DNA of 64,000 nucleotides from Candidatus Neomarinimicrobiota bacterium. GTDB lineage: Bacteria > Fidelibacterota > Marinisomatia > Marinisomatales > TCS55. The notes beneath the pieces are model-generated. The model was not told where the DNA came from and ran no database searches. It saw nothing but the letters and a program-made list of their open reading frames with translations. Shown piece after piece: positions 47,334-56,945 of this stretch. Where the stretch lies: the NCBI GenBank assembly GCA_018651745.1, contig JABIDL010000037.1, positions 50,136 to 114,135 on the forward strand. Direction: 5' to 3'. Within the stretch, counting starts at the first letter, position 1. Each line of letters starts with the position of its first letter. The translations under genes and the position numbers were made by a program.

Positions 47334-48599
47334 TTATATTTGCAAAGAGGCAAGATAACCGCCCAGATCATCAAATTTGATTGACATTTGATCCCCTGTT
47401 TCCAAATTTTTTATCTGTGCTTCTTTTGCTTGAATTTCTGAATCCCCAATAATCACTGCAAACTCGGCGCCGATTCGATTTGCTTCTCTGAACTGAGCTT
47501 TTAAGCTACGCCTTATAGGGTCAAAATCTGACTGTACACCTATTTGCCTACTGGCATGGATTAGTGGGATCACAATTTCCCGAGCCACATCTCCATGTGC
47601 AATAAAATACACTTGAATTTGGCTATCCGCTGTAGATTCATTTTTGGATTCTAAACACAATAATATCCTTTCAATCCCAGCTGCAAATCCAATCGCTGGC
47701 GTGGAAGGACCGCCGAGGGTTTCCACAAGTCCATCGTATCTTCCGCCACCACAAACCGCATCCTGTGCACCCAAGGCGGTGGAGGTAATTTCAAAAGTAG
47801 TGCGAGTATAATAATCCAAACCGCGCACCAAAGTGGAATCAAGTTCAAATGGAATTCCACATTGTGTAAGTCCTTCGCAAACATCTGAAAAATGTGCCTT
47901 ATCATTATCGTCTAAAAATTCAGAAATGTTGGGAGCGTCTTGTAATAATTTTTGTTCTTCAAGGTTTTTGGAATCCAAAATTCGAAGCGGATTAACTTCG
48001 AATCTTTTTTGGCTAGCCTCTGAAAGTTCGTTGAAATGCGGCTGTAAAAACGTTTTTAATGCTTTACGGAATTTTTTTCGGCTTTTCGTTTCGCCAATAG
48101 AATTCAACTTGAGTGTGAGCCCATCAAGGCCAAGTGCAATCAAGGATTCGGTTGCGAGCGAAATAACTTCAACATCCATTTCCGGTTGGTGTGAACCGAT
48201 GGCTTCCACACCATATTGGTGAAATTGCCTAAATCTTCCGGCTTGGGGGCGTTCTTGACGAAAGGCATGATCAATGTAATACAATTTTGTCATGGGTGAC
48301 TTTTTCCCAAGATTATGTTGAATAAAAGATCGGATGACCGGCGCAGTAATTTCCGGTTTTAAGGTTAAACTTGTATCGCCTTTATCCGAAAAAGTGTACA
48401 TTTCTTTAGACACGATATCCGACGTTTCGCCAACACCACGAGCAAACAATTCAGATTTTTCAAATACAGGTGTACGGATTTCTCCATATCCAAAAATATC
48501 CATCATCTTCCGAATGGATTCTTCAGCAACCTGCCAGCGTCTTGCTTCAGGAGGAAGAATGTCATGCGTTCCCTTGGGTGATTGAATTTTATCTGGCAT
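47334..48599 (-). CDS. hisS: Histidyl-tRNA synthetase
   Basis: A 421-residue class II synthetase. It opens with SPKGTHDILPPEARRWQ, motif 2 is RQERPQAGRFRQFHQYGVEA, and the histidine-specific blocks are LVRGLDYYTRTTFEI and GGGRYDGLVETLGGP with GFAAGIERI as motif 3. The C-terminal HGTP anticodon domain is present. It shares one base with the stop of the upstream DUF2007 gene and is followed after 74 bp by topA. Confidence 0.97.
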   Translation of the reverse strand: MPDKIQSPKGTHDILPPEARRWQVAEESIRKMMDIFGYGEIRTPVFEKSELFARGVGETSDIVSKEMYTFSDKGDTSLTLKPEITAPVIRSFIQHNLGKKSPMTKLYYIDHAFRQERPQAGRFRQFHQYGVEAIGSHQPEMDVEVISLATESLIALGLDGLTLKLNSIGETKSRKKFRKALKTFLQPHFNELSEASQKRFEVNPLRILDSKNLEEQKLLQDAPNISEFLDDNDKAHFSDVCEGLTQCGIPFELDSTLVRGLDYYTRTTFEITSTALGAQDAVCGGGRYDGLVETLGGPSTPAIGFAAGIERILLCLESKNESTADSQIQVYFIAHGDVAREIVIPLIHASRQIGVQSDFDPIRRSLKAQFREANRIGAEFAVIIGDSEIQAKEAQIKNLETGDQMSIKFDDLGGYLASLQI

Positions 48600-48844
48600 T
48601 ATCCTACAACCGTGTGTAAAAGTGATTCAGCTTTTTCTTTATATTTTTCAGGAACAAATAGTTTTATTAAGCCTCCCGTTGCTTCACTTGATGAGATGGA
48701 GAAAGTGGTTGTCATAACATCTGATTTTACAAAATGCGGAATATCGTTTTGTTCAAGCAATTCGGTTATCATGTCTGCGTACATTTTTCCGGAAAGTTCG
48801 CCGACTTTTATCCAAGTGTGTTCATTTTGTTTAGAAGTTGTCAT
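48599..48844 (-). CDS. DUF2007-type small protein
   Basis: An 81-residue protein resembling DUF2007 (putative signal-transducing protein): TWIKVGELSGKMYADMITEL, EQNDIPHFVKSDV and IKLFVPEKYKEKAESLL give the beta-alpha-beta pattern of this ferredoxin-like domain. No membrane segment. It overlaps hisS by one base. Function unknown; such proteins often sit beside housekeeping genes. Confidence 0.8.
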   Translation of the reverse strand: MTTSKQNEHTWIKVGELSGKMYADMITELLEQNDIPHFVKSDVMTTTFSISSSEATGGLIKLFVPEKYKEKAESLLHTVVG

Positions 48845-48911
48845 TCATTCATTAATAGCTAGCATGAATTTGCACCAAATCAGGCAGAGAATAAAACCCT
48901 GAAATATAATG

Positions 48912-51900
48912 TTACCAGTTTGGCTGCGATCGAAACCTTCCGCCTCTTTGTTCAACTTTTAAATCTTTTAAGGTCGGCGATTTTACGTGTAATAAAAGGT
49001 GAAAACCTGAACCATAACCAGATGGAGTCCATGTGATTGACATTGTCCAGCAATGGAGATCACGGTTGATAGAAAAATTGTGGCTGACTAACTCGCGGTT
49101 AATTAAATCAAACCGAGCGCTATAACCGACATTCCAGTTTTTAGTTAACTTAAAATTTGAATTTGTTGAAAGCCAAAATGTTTCTTGGGTTAATTCCGGA
49201 TTAGATCGGTTTTGGGAATAACGAATGCTCAAAGTTGTGCTCCATAGATTTCCAGATCCTGATGGCCTTTCGGAAGATGGTATTCCGGTATCCAATCTGC
49301 CATCGGTGGTGATGCTATCAGCCCCCGACGCTTCACTTGATTGAATGGCAATTCTTTTCCCGGAAAATTTGAACCCGGTTGATAAACTCATATTCATCAG
49401 TCGAGGATAAGGAATACCGGTTTCTGTTACACGATACCGATCGATCCGAGCACCGGTTTGTGGATTAAAATCGTAGAAATCGTGCTTCATGGAAAGATCA
49501 AGATTGAGTATGCCTGCAATGTTGGATCGCACCGAAGATTGTAATTGAGAAAGCTTAAATGTTTCCGCCACAAAATTATATCCGGAAGACATTCCCCATG
49601 TGAATAAGTTCACTTTTTTGGTTTGATCGCCATCTTTCATTTTTGCCTGAAAAGAATGATTTAATGAAAAATTCATAGATTGACGTTCACCGGAGGATGT
49701 TCCACCTGCCATTGTGCCGGAGAATCGGTCAAAAGTTTGACTGAGAGAATCCTGAGTAATTGTTTTGAAATAGCCGAGATCTTGACCAAAGACCGGTTTA
49801 GAAAAATCGGGCGTATAGGAATAACCAATAGAGGTTGACATTACATGGCGGATAGATTTCAGAGAACCAATGCCAATCGGAAACAATCCGTAAAATTGGG
49901 TAGATGCACTGAGCCCCATTGAGCCGGTTGTGCGCTGTGCAAATCCGACAATTTCATCTTTAATAAAAACGCCGCTGGTATCAAAATGTCCGCTGTAAGA
50001 TTTATTTACCCAGACAGATCGTAAACTCATATTTGGATTTAATGTGATGTATTGAAACACTTTTTGGGGCGCACTTAGTCCCATACTGTGATTGGTAACA
50101 TAATCGTTGAAAGATTGCACAATGCCGGCACTGTCAGAATCTGTTATCCAGCGGTAAATCGAGGTAGAATCATCAAGTGAATAAGATTCGCTTTCATAAT
50201 AAGTGCGGTGCTTGTTGGTAAAATTTGAAGAATAATTATACGCGATATTATGATACCATTTTCGCGATCCGCCAATGTGTTTAATGAGTTTTCTCTGACC
50301 ATGTCGAAAGGCAATTTTTGGAAAAGTGCTGGATGTAATGTCCATTTGGGTTCCACTTCGGATTGGACTGGAATAGAAAGCAGAAGTTGGATCAATTTTT
50401 TGTTCCACCATAAGATCGGTATTGGATGATAAGTTGATACTGATTGAGTTATTAGACTTCCTCCAGTTTTTGGTGTATGTCGCATTGGATCGTGCCTGTT
50501 GGTTCAGCCGTGTTACAGGATTTATTCCGGTAAGTCGGTTGTATTGCCCATTGCTGTAGTAGCTGGCATTCACTCTAAATGTTTGGTCATTTCTTAGGAC
50601 TTGATTATGATTCCAGTTTACCACATAATCACTTTGCCGGTTATTCAAAAGTTGCGTGATATCGCGCTCACTTTGTCCCAATCCGGATGGGAAATTTTGT
50701 CTGTTTTCAAGGTTCAGATTTCCGCTGAAGGCATATCGCTTTTCATACGCATTATTAAGCCGTATCGTGATTCCCTGTCGATCTGCAAAGCTCATGGTAA
50801 ATTTTGAACCCCAATAATCGCTTGGAGCCCAATAATAACCGAGTCCGTCAAGGTATTGTCCACGTGTGCTACTTTCGCCATATCCCGGCATAATCCAACC
50901 AGAGTGTCTTCTACCGCGCTGATGCGGAAATACACCTAACGGAAGCCCCATTATCGGAATGCCGGAAATATACAGGACGATGGGCCGGGCAACTACTTTG
51001 TCTTCTGAAATCATTTTCATCCGAGAGCTTTCGAAATGGAAATGAGGTACAGGAAGATCGCATGTAGAGTATATACTTTCATCAATATAAAAATCGTCAT
51101 TTTCACGGTTTCGGATTTCATCCCCTTGGAAATAGCCATCATCTATTTTTGTTCTGCCTTCAATCACTTTTCCTCTTTGAGATTCAAGATTATACAGAAG
51201 CGTGTCGCCTTCCATAGGACTCCGACCATCCTCGGTAAGTGTTGGTTTCATTGGAATATAGGTAGTATCGTGATATCCCTGCGGTAGTGCACGAAGAACA
51301 TTGGTTGACCACAATACATTTATAAATCCTGCACTAAGGTGAACATTGGTATAATCAATGTTTGCGTTTCCATGCAGATCGGTTTCTTCTTCGGGAATTT
51401 TATAGTTGATAACATTCGATGTGTATTCCAAAGGTGCTTCGATATTGGTTGAAACGGTATCAGGAGTATAGGTTCCTCTGGCGCCGCCCGAAACTAAAAT
51501 CTGATTCAAATTCCCTTCTTGGAATTTCATCCAAACGGTATCGCCGGATGCGAGATTTTTTCCCTGATAAACGGAATCATCAAAATTATGATATAAGGTT
51601 GTGGCCATTCCCTCCAACCGCATTGAATCCATTGAACCATTAACAAAATATGCTTTCATAACTCGACTCGTCATATCATCTAAATAATCGCCTTGTTCTT
51701 TCTGGATAACAACAGAATCTTTCTCCTGAGTTTTAATTTCACGATAACCTGAATTGTGGTAAATAGCATGCGCTTGTTCGGGAATATAAACGAATTCTAA
51801 TTCTCCGTTGTTGTATTGTAGGGAAATTTCTTTACCGGAAATTGTTTGCCCTTCTTGGATAATTTTTGGATTAAGGATTAGTTGTGTTTTTTCTGACTCT

Positions 51901-52454
51901 CTGTTGTATATAGCACGTCCACAGTTTGCGGTGCGAAGGCTATCTTGAATGATTACTTTTTTATGAGCAGAGTACGAAACGCCATCAGTTACCTGAGATT
52001 GAACGTAAGAAAGTTCCTCAGCCATAATGGTTTGTCCTTCCTGGATCAATTTCACATTTCCCAAAGCCAATCCGCTGTCTTGTTTTGAATAATACACAAG
52101 CGTGTCAGATTTTAAATCATATGTTTCGGTCCATGCGCGTGTGTTACCATAACCGGTTAGGATATCTTTTGGTGAATTGATATGCAGTGAATCGCAAGTC
52201 AATGTTTGATTGTTTCGAACTACTTTTACAGATCCGACGAGCATTCCAAGCCCCACCTTTTGGTGGTAGCGCGCGTGATCGCAACGAAGCGTCATATCTT
52301 CTTTTTGGAAGATTACATTTCCCGTCAGGATTTGAACTGCTTCACCATTAAGGGTGATATTTTCCAGCACATCGGCGCGTTTCAGTCGCAGACGGTTATC
52401 GGCTGAAAAAAGAAATCCCAAGAGGAAGCACAGTGAAAGGATGCGCAAATTCAT
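48912..52454 (-). CDS. lptD: LptD-type LPS-assembly outer-membrane protein
   Basis: An 1180-residue protein: signal peptide, an N-terminal OstA/LptA-like beta-jellyroll with repeated units (GNVIFQKEDMTLRCDHARYH, GSVKVVRNNQTLTCDSLHIN, GNVKLIQEGQTIMAEELSYV), then the LptD barrel with VLYISGIPIMGLPLGVFPHQ and RRHSGWIMPGYGES, and a long Ser/Asn/Tyr-rich beta-barrel. It places lipopolysaccharide in the outer leaflet. The repeated OstA units make the periplasmic part large compared with E. coli LptD, as in other FCB members. The lipoprotein partner LptE is not seen. Sits upstream of the DUF2007-hisS run (67 bp). Confidence 0.9.
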   Translation of the reverse strand: MNLRILSLCFLLGFLFSADNRLRLKRADVLENITLNGEAVQILTGNVIFQKEDMTLRCDHARYHQKVGLGMLVGSVKVVRNNQTLTCDSLHINSPKDILTGYGNTRAWTETYDLKSDTLVYYSKQDSGLALGNVKLIQEGQTIMAEELSYVQSQVTDGVSYSAHKKVIIQDSLRTANCGRAIYNRESEKTQLILNPKIIQEGQTISGKEISLQYNNGELEFVYIPEQAHAIYHNSGYREIKTQEKDSVVIQKEQGDYLDDMTSRVMKAYFVNGSMDSMRLEGMATTLYHNFDDSVYQGKNLASGDTVWMKFQEGNLNQILVSGGARGTYTPDTVSTNIEAPLEYTSNVINYKIPEEETDLHGNANIDYTNVHLSAGFINVLWSTNVLRALPQGYHDTTYIPMKPTLTEDGRSPMEGDTLLYNLESQRGKVIEGRTKIDDGYFQGDEIRNRENDDFYIDESIYSTCDLPVPHFHFESSRMKMISEDKVVARPIVLYISGIPIMGLPLGVFPHQRGRRHSGWIMPGYGESSTRGQYLDGLGYYWAPSDYWGSKFTMSFADRQGITIRLNNAYEKRYAFSGNLNLENRQNFPSGLGQSERDITQLLNNRQSDYVVNWNHNQVLRNDQTFRVNASYYSNGQYNRLTGINPVTRLNQQARSNATYTKNWRKSNNSISINLSSNTDLMVEQKIDPTSAFYSSPIRSGTQMDITSSTFPKIAFRHGQRKLIKHIGGSRKWYHNIAYNYSSNFTNKHRTYYESESYSLDDSTSIYRWITDSDSAGIVQSFNDYVTNHSMGLSAPQKVFQYITLNPNMSLRSVWVNKSYSGHFDTSGVFIKDEIVGFAQRTTGSMGLSASTQFYGLFPIGIGSLKSIRHVMSTSIGYSYTPDFSKPVFGQDLGYFKTITQDSLSQTFDRFSGTMAGGTSSGERQSMNFSLNHSFQAKMKDGDQTKKVNLFTWGMSSGYNFVAETFKLSQLQSSVRSNIAGILNLDLSMKHDFYDFNPQTGARIDRYRVTETGIPYPRLMNMSLSTGFKFSGKRIAIQSSEASGADSITTDGRLDTGIPSSERPSGSGNLWSTTLSIRYSQNRSNPELTQETFWLSTNSNFKLTKNWNVGYSARFDLINRELVSHNFSINRDLHCWTMSITWTPSGYGSGFHLLLHVKSPTLKDLKVEQRGGRFRSQPNW

Positions 52455-52595
52455 AAGCGTAGCTCGTTAATGCACATTTTGTTACAGGGTTCCGGAATAT
52501 TAAGTTTGGTCGTATTTGGATTATTGATGGACGAATTTACGAGTAAAAATTTTCAGTCTTCTGATGTAAACTCACCGATTTCAAAGGAGAAATGA

Positions 52596-53006
52596 ATGCG
52601 AGATTTTAAACAGATATCCTTTTTAATCCTTCTTTTAGGATTAATAGGATGTGGCAACCAAAAGGTGGTAACAATGGACAATGGACTTATCATTGAGAAC
52701 ATAATTGAAGGTGAGGGAACTGAAGCTAAAGATCAAAGTATTGTGATGGTACATTATACTGGATGGTTGGAAGACGGGACCAAATTTGATTCATCCCTAA
52801 ATCCCGGTCGAGACCCGTTTAGGTTTACGGTAGGTGCCCGACAAGTTATTTTAGGCTGGGATCAAGGTTTGCTCGGAATGAAAATAGGCGGAAAAAGAAA
52901 GTTAACCATTCCACCGGAATTGGCCTATGGAGATCGCGGTGCTGGAGGAGTGATTCCACCGGGATCAACATTGATTTTTGAAATAGAATTGTTGGGAGTG
53001 GAGTAA
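52596..53006 (+). CDS. FKBP-type peptidyl-prolyl isomerase, lipoprotein
   Basis: A 136-residue lipoprotein with lipobox LIGC (Cys19) and one FKBP domain: [58 protein letters not shown] and [17 protein letters not shown] contain all the usual pocket residues. It should speed proline isomerisation of envelope proteins. ATG 52596 is chosen because the Shine-Dalgarno ggag lies 8-9 bp upstream; another ATG at 52592 is out of frame. Divergent from lptD, with 141 bp between them, so a shared envelope-related promoter region is possible. Confidence 0.95.
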   Translation: MRDFKQISFLILLLGLIGCGNQKVVTMDNGLIIENIIEGEGTEAKDQSIVMVHYTGWLEDGTKFDSSLNPGRDPFRFTVGARQVILGWDQGLLGMKIGGKRKLTIPPELAYGDRGAGGVIPPGSTLIFEIELLGVE

Positions 53007-53086
53007 TCCGGCTGATGAATCATTTGCGCTGGAACATCTTATAAGATTAGAAATTGGAAATAAAAGAGTAGGAGAATCGACGATTA

Positions 53087-54766
53087 TTAATGTATTGACT
53101 CTTTTATCAATAAAAATTCCCAATCCTTAATTTGAATTGTAGCATGTTCGGGGACTTTAATGGTCAATATTTCTGATGTTGGGAAAAGCCGAATTTCTTC
53201 CCCGTTCACTAATATATCTACCGGCATATCAAAATCGGATCGAACATTTTTCCAACGGTAATGGAACGTATTTTCGGATTGTTTATATTCTAGCGTTGGC
53301 GGTCGGCGGTCAAAAAGATACTGACGGAAAAATGGTTCGTAATCTTTACCGGATTTTTCAGTAACAAATTGAATAATGTCTTCGGTGCAGACAATAGATT
53401 TTGCATTCTCAACTGCGAATGATTTTAAGATATCAAAAAAGAGAGATTCATTATCCATCACATTTCTGAGGGTGTGAAGTATCCAAGCCCCTTTGTAATA
53501 CGCATCTTCAAATCCCCAGTAATACTCTCCCCGCGGACCGACCATAGCTTTTCGGTTTCGAATGTATTTCCGTTTTGTCAACAAATAATCGACACTGAGG
53601 TCGTAATCCCAGCGGTCTTCCACATACAAGGCTTCGCAGTAGGTTGTAAACCCTTCCTGAATCCACACATCGGCTCCATCGCAGGCAGTGATGCTGTTTC
53701 CCCACCATTCGTGAAAAGATTCATGCAGAGTGATGTAATCCAAGCTCCCATATATACTTCGGTTAGATTTATCGAATATTTTAAATGAACTTCCGTACGC
53801 AATCGCAGATTGATGTTCCATGCCAAGATACGGCGCTTCAACTAATTTGTAGCCGTCATTCCAAAAGGGATATGTTCCAAAACGCTTTTCCATAAATTGG
53901 ATAACGTCCCGTGCTTCCTTTAAATGCTCCGTTGCAATAGCTTCGTTGTAATCCAATACCCAATAACTGAGCGGATGCACGATTCCCAATGAGTTGACGC
54001 TGTCTTGAATTTCTATATAATGCCCGATGTTAAATGTAACATTGTAATTATTGATCGGATTGGAAACAAACCATTGCCAAGTTTTAGTATTACCGTTTTC
54101 CAATACATTTCGGAGCGTTCCATTCATCACACAAACCAAGGATGAATCCACAGTAATATTCATCGCCATACTATCCGGTTCTTCGGTTGGATGATCTTTG
54201 TTGGGCCACCAAAGGCTTGCGCCATCACCTTCACATGAAACCCCTAAAAACGGTCGACCTGCTTTATCAGTTTCGATGACGACTCCGCCGTCCCAGGGTG
54301 GTCGTTTGGCAATCTGCGGACTTCCACTGTATTTTACTCGAAATGTGAAATGTTGATCTTTGGATATCGGGGGGAATTCAACAAAAACAGCATCTTCTTT
54401 CCGCGTCCAATTGAGTGCGGTATCTTCGAAAATAATTTGGTCAAGCATCATTGCTTTTGCTAAGTCGATCTGCAGTTTTTCGAAATTGTCAACTGCCTCC
54501 GCATGAATATCAACATATCCGTTTATTTGTAGATTTTCATCCAGGCGTTCTATGGTGATATTCATATCATAAAAATGGACGTCATAGCAAGTTCTGAGCG
54601 GAGTCAGTTCGCCGATAAGACGATTTCGATCTGACACCGTTGGATAGGTACTTTCTTTTTCCGGGATGACCATTCCGGACCCAAAATGTCCACGCAGATT
54701 TGAGACTTGAGAACATCCCGTCAGAATTAAGGATAAAAGAACGATGGTTGTTGTAAGAAATTTCAT
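53087..54766 (-). CDS. M1-family zinc aminopeptidase, lipoprotein
   Basis: A 559-residue gluzincin of the M1 (aminopeptidase N/leukotriene A4 hydrolase) family anchored as a lipoprotein (lipobox LTGC, Cys18-19). The zinc site is HESFHEWWGN with the third ligand Glu in DVWIQEGFTTYCEALY, and the exopeptidase-type substrate motif is MEHQSAIAYG in place of GAMEN. The N-terminal beta-saddle and a short C-terminal region are present. It probably trims peptides in the periplasm or at the surface. Convergent with the FKBP gene. Confidence 0.94.
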   Translation of the reverse strand: MKFLTTTIVLLSLILTGCSQVSNLRGHFGSGMVIPEKESTYPTVSDRNRLIGELTPLRTCYDVHFYDMNITIERLDENLQINGYVDIHAEAVDNFEKLQIDLAKAMMLDQIIFEDTALNWTRKEDAVFVEFPPISKDQHFTFRVKYSGSPQIAKRPPWDGGVVIETDKAGRPFLGVSCEGDGASLWWPNKDHPTEEPDSMAMNITVDSSLVCVMNGTLRNVLENGNTKTWQWFVSNPINNYNVTFNIGHYIEIQDSVNSLGIVHPLSYWVLDYNEAIATEHLKEARDVIQFMEKRFGTYPFWNDGYKLVEAPYLGMEHQSAIAYGSSFKIFDKSNRSIYGSLDYITLHESFHEWWGNSITACDGADVWIQEGFTTYCEALYVEDRWDYDLSVDYLLTKRKYIRNRKAMVGPRGEYYWGFEDAYYKGAWILHTLRNVMDNESLFFDILKSFAVENAKSIVCTEDIIQFVTEKSGKDYEPFFRQYLFDRRPPTLEYKQSENTFHYRWKNVRSDFDMPVDILVNGEEIRLFPTSEILTIKVPEHATIQIKDWEFLLIKESIH

Positions 54767-54875
54767 TTATAGCCTAGTTTTAATGTGGATTTGTTAATTT
54801 AATTTTTGATTTTTTTATCTTTTAAGTGTAAGTCGTTTTTAATTTTGTGTGTCTCATAATTTATGTAGAGAAAAG

Positions 54876-54948
54876 AGCCACCTCGCGGATTTGAACCGCG
54901 GACCTACTCATTACGAATGAGTTGCTCTACCAACTGAGCTAAGGTGGC
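54876..54948 (-). tRNA. tRNA-Thr (anticodon CGU)
   Basis: The minus strand folds as a 73-nt cloverleaf: acceptor GCCACCT/AGGTGGC, D-arm GCTC/GAGC, anticodon stem ACTCA/TGAGT around TTCGTAA (anticodon CGT), T-arm CGCGG/CCGCG around TTCAAAT. Discriminator T; CCA not encoded. It stands between the M1 peptidase and YidD-fusion genes. Confidence 0.97.
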
Positions 54949-55000
54949 AAATACTAGCGAGTGAAATTATGGTTTTCAATGATAGAAAACCAAGCCTGCC

Positions 55001-55642
55001 TTACTCAACTTTTTGGTAATATTTAGCTGTTCGCCATGCGCCGTAAATTTCTCCACCATAAAAAATAGCGGTCACAATTGCATAGATAGAAAAAGCGGCA
55101 GAATCGGTATTGTCCCGCATTCGATACGCCGATGAGGCCGGCATGGCAAACATCATGAAGCCGAAAATCCCGTCCCAAGAACGCTCCGCGTAGATTCGCC
55201 CGGCACCCGGAATCATCGCTGACATCATTGCGGCCACAAACGGGGATTTCTCGGAATTTCGTTCCATCGGTTTTACCGGGTCAAGTATCCGAAAATCTTC
55301 TGCTAAAAATTCGTTCCCTAATTTTGCGTGGTACTCAAGCGCCATCGGATTGCATCGCGCAATCCGGTCAGCCGCCATCACGGGACCAAGCATTATACCG
55401 TGTTTTGCAATGGCGTGTGCGCCATAATTACTGCAGCTTGGAGAAAATTGGCAATCCAGCCCATTGGATTTGTATGATAATCGTTGCCATCCTGCAATCG
55501 GAAAAATAAGTGATTTCCGAATCAGCGATACCGATCGACTAGATAATAGTGAATCTGCCGGGTAAAAAACATTTGTCTGCGCCTTGAGAAACATCAAAGG
55601 CAGCAAAACAAAATGGGCAATAATTATAAATCTTGGCAGCAT
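55001..55642 (-). CDS. yidD: YidD domain fused to a DUF5683-like membrane domain
   Basis: A 213-residue protein. Residues about 45-110 are a YidD (membrane protein insertion efficiency factor) domain: FPIAGWQRLSYKSNGLDCQF, SPSCSNYGAHAIAKHG and GPVMAADRIARCNPMA contain its three cysteines. YidD alone is normally 70-90 residues. Here it has an N-terminal signal-like helix (FIIIAHFVLLPLMFLKAQ) and a C-terminal part (MMSAMIPGAGRIYAERSWDG, FMMFAMPASSAYRM, YAIVTAIFYGGEIYGAW) resembling the DUF5683 membrane domain. It is not beside rpmH-rnpA-yidC as usual. The active topology is unclear. Confidence 0.87.
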   Translation of the reverse strand: MLPRFIIIAHFVLLPLMFLKAQTNVFYPADSLLSSRSVSLIRKSLIFPIAGWQRLSYKSNGLDCQFSPSCSNYGAHAIAKHGIMLGPVMAADRIARCNPMALEYHAKLGNEFLAEDFRILDPVKPMERNSEKSPFVAAMMSAMIPGAGRIYAERSWDGIFGFMMFAMPASSAYRMRDNTDSAAFSIYAIVTAIFYGGEIYGAWRTAKYYQKVE

Positions 55643-55702
55643 AAGTGTGAAGTTAAATTTAACTTGAATTCTATTCAGAGTAACGTCAATTTATCTACCG
55701 TA

Positions 55703-56632
55703 ATGAACGCTATCTTTCGATCGATCTTCTTATTAATTGTGCTGTTGACATCTCGGCTGAATGCTGAGAAAAAATCTTTGTTTATCCTGCATACGAACAA
55801 TACCAATGGTGCGCTCGAAAATTGCTATTGTCCGGACCACCCATACGGTTCGGTGGAAAAACGGGTTCTGTTTGTAAAAGATTTTATTCGAAAAAACCCC
55901 AATACACTTTTGTTTGATGCCGGTGATTTCTTCCCGGTGAGTCATCGCACCTATCTTGATAGTCTTGTTTGTGTTGCCTACAGTGAATTGCCTTACGATG
56001 GTATTTTATTAGGCGATCAGGAATTCGCCCGGGATCCGAATGAATTGAACTTGATTCTTCCCATAATGAACGCATCCTTGATTGGCACCAATATATCAGC
56101 ACCGGATATTAATGGGATGGTCGCTTTCAAACGCATTGAAAAAGGTGGGTTTAGCATTCTGGTGCTGGGAATAATTGATCCGGCTGTATTTAAATACTAT
56201 CCAGAACCGGTGCGAGCCAGAATGGTTGTAACCGATCCGATTGAAGCTCTTACATCTGCAATTAAAACGCATAAAAATGATACTAATTTGGTTGTGGTTT
56301 TAAGCCATCAAGGATATGCAAAAGATTTGGAACTTGTTGAAAGGGTTAATGACATTGATGTTGTTATTGGATCTCACAGCCAATCGGTTATCGCAAACCC
56401 GTTCTCATCATCCGCTCCGATTGTAGCGCAGGCAGGGAAAGAGGGTTATCATGTGGGCGTTATTGTTTTGAATATGGATGACAAAGGCACATTATCTCAT
56501 TCCGGATATGCGCAAACTATGACCCAAAAAATGCCTGATTCCGATCGTATTATGGATTTGATTCTTGAGTACGAAGAAAAAACAGGTCACATTAATCGCA
56601 ATAAATTAAAACAAAATAGGAAGTCAGAATAA
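55703..56632 (+). CDS. UshA/5'-nucleotidase-like metallophosphatase homologue with degenerate metal site
   Basis: An exported protein with a signal peptide (MNAIFRSIFLLIVLLTSRLN; ATG 55703 chosen because the in-frame ATG at 55613 overlaps the divergent gene and lacks this property). It follows the metallophosphatase fold: FILHTNNTNGALENCYC, TLLFDAGDFFP, GILLGDQEFARDPNELN, VVLSHQGYAKD and DVVIGSHSQS. Compared with the usual DxH, GNHE and GHSH motifs, the ligands are changed to NxN, GDQE and SHSQ. A CxC pair follows the first motif, as in a family with ExCGC/ENCYC sequences. Enzyme activity is therefore doubtful. One base overlap with the next gene. Confidence 0.82.
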   Translation: MNAIFRSIFLLIVLLTSRLNAEKKSLFILHTNNTNGALENCYCPDHPYGSVEKRVLFVKDFIRKNPNTLLFDAGDFFPVSHRTYLDSLVCVAYSELPYDGILLGDQEFARDPNELNLILPIMNASLIGTNISAPDINGMVAFKRIEKGGFSILVLGIIDPAVFKYYPEPVRARMVVTDPIEALTSAIKTHKNDTNLVVVLSHQGYAKDLELVERVNDIDVVIGSHSQSVIANPFSSSAPIVAQAGKEGYHVGVIVLNMDDKGTLSHSGYAQTMTQKMPDSDRIMDLILEYEEKTGHINRNKLKQNRKSE

Positions 56633-56943
56633 TGGAAGATCTTGTAAAGATATTTGCTGATAATCCCGTTTACCTTGGCATTGCCGTTGTTCTAGCGGGT
56701 GTCATTTTATTTGGTATTATTAAAAAGCTAATCAAATTAGCGTTGGTTGTCGCTGCCGTCCTTGTGATATATGTAGCCTATTTGGTTTGGACCGGTGAAG
56801 AAGTAAATGTGGATCGAATAAAGGAAGGTGTTCAATCAGCCGGAGATGCCATTTCAGAAAAAGTGGACGAAATAACAAAATCAGCAAAAGAAAAAGCAGT
56901 AGAAAAATCCCAAGAAGCGGTGGGCGATATTCTAGATAAGTAA
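56632..56943 (+). CDS. Small membrane protein with amphipathic helical tail
   Basis: A 103-residue protein, unrecognised. It has a short N-terminal segment, one or two adjacent membrane helices (YLGIAVVLAGVILFGIIKKL and LALVVAAVLVIYVAYLV) and a charged helical tail (KEGVQSAGDAISEKVDEITK, SAKEKAVEKSQEAVGDIL), similar in style to YtxH/CsbD-like stress proteins but without their motifs. Its ATG overlaps the stop of the metallophosphatase-like gene (TAATG), so they are coupled. Confidence 0.72.
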   Translation: MEDLVKIFADNPVYLGIAVVLAGVILFGIIKKLIKLALVVAAVLVIYVAYLVWTGEEVNVDRIKEGVQSAGDAISEKVDEITKSAKEKAVEKSQEAVGDILDK

Positions 56944-56945
56944 AT

